Position numbers and translations under genes: made by a program. A stretch of 64,000 bases of DNA. Source: Brevundimonas vitisensis. Lineage in GTDB: Bacteria > Pseudomonadota > Alphaproteobacteria > Caulobacterales > Caulobacteraceae. Of this stretch, positions 63,871 to 64,000 are shown one piece after another (position 1 is the first letter of the stretch; each line of letters opens with the position of its first letter). A model generated the notes under the pieces. The model saw nothing but the letters and a program-made list of their open reading frames with translations. It was not told the origin of the DNA and searched no databases. The stretch lies in contig NZ_CP067977.1 of assembly GCF_016656965.1 (NCBI RefSeq), forward strand, positions 558,001 through 622,000, given 5' to 3'.

Positions 63871-64000
63871 ATGACCGACCCGACCATCCCGTCGCCTGCC
63901 GAGCCGGAGATCCAGCCGCCCACGCCTTCGGTGCCCGAAATGGACCCCGCAGGCTCGCCGGAGCCTGAAATTCAGCCGCCTGTAGAACCTCAGCCGGATA
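63871..64000 (+). CDS. Proline-rich hypothetical protein, cut by window edge
   Basis: The frame opens at the ATG at 63871 with GGAGA upstream and runs off the window. The visible 43 residues (MTDPTIPSPAEPEIQPPTPS then PEIQPPVEPQPD) are rich in Pro and Glu, with two copies of EIQPP. It diverges from the ElaB/YqjD-like gene and may share stress control with it. No family can be assigned from this fragment. Confidence 0.7.
   Translation, partial: MTDPTIPSPAEPEIQPPTPSVPEMDPAGSPEPEIQPPVEPQPD

Overview
This is a gene-dense, GC-rich stretch of alphaproteobacterial chromosome. It most likely comes from Caulobacteraceae, and Brevundimonas is my best guess. The evidence is the dusB-ntrY-ntrX-dat-hfq-hflX order, a fused ispDF, a PopA-like protein (two receivers plus a degenerate GGDEF), tandem-domain cold-shock and NDUFS4-like proteins, and several promoters resembling the Caulobacter housekeeping consensus (TTGACGS, 10-14 nt, GCTANAWC). 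I see no prophage, insertion sequence, CRISPR array or defence island, and no intergenic gap over 300 bases. It reads as core chromosome.

Layout. 1-5.5 kb: eno (cut by the left edge), a lipoprotein, rpmF, then lipA-SRPBCC-LhgO-like oxidase-GNAT. 5.7-13.6 kb: acyl-CoA synthetase-like ligase, DoxX, wrbA with a DODA dioxygenase, an M15 peptidase overlapping an HELVH protein, then an MFS carrier-mazG-membrane protein run. 13.8-21.2 kb: one long minus-strand operon dusB-ntrY-ntrX-dat-hfq-hflX in which ntrB and ntrC are absent. 21.3-28 kb: ispDF, a membrane protein with a spermidine-synthase-like domain, pncC, tusA, yihY and the PopA-like gene. 28-36 kb: sdhE-mfd facing away from recG, then kdsA-DUF3089. 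36-41 kb: a light and oxidant stress group of class I photolyase, cfa and an iron-sulfur (6-4) photolyase, with sseA diverging. 41-48 kb: a substrate-binding lipoprotein with a DAACS symporter, three tRNAs (Arg, Pro, Glu), an NDUFS4-like subunit, DUF192, a double cold-shock protein and a LOV histidine kinase. 48-54 kb: glpX-recJ and phaC. 54-64 kb: msrB, rplM-rpsI-argC, clpX, a HAD phosphatase, clpP, a secreted unknown, tig, a metallo-beta-lactamase-fold hydrolase and a stress-type small membrane protein. A proline-rich gene is cut by the right edge.

Themes. Proteostasis (tig, clpP, clpX) shares the window with a PopA-like protein, which in Caulobacter delivers CtrA to ClpXP. Light-linked repair and sensing is over-represented: two photolyases, a LOV kinase and mfd. 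The genome is very compact: start/stop codons overlap (TGATG, ATGA, GTGA, TTGA) and convergent genes often share 3' ends. A small family of GC-rich hairpin repeats occupies four loci; in one it forms the end of a gene and in another it appears to supply a ribosome binding site.

I did not find a clearly new multi-gene system. The best leads are the missing ntrBC with an NtrX lacking GAFTGA, the PopA-like protein, the substrate-binding protein/symporter pair, the serine-less DUF3089 protein, and several regulatory palindromes and promoters.
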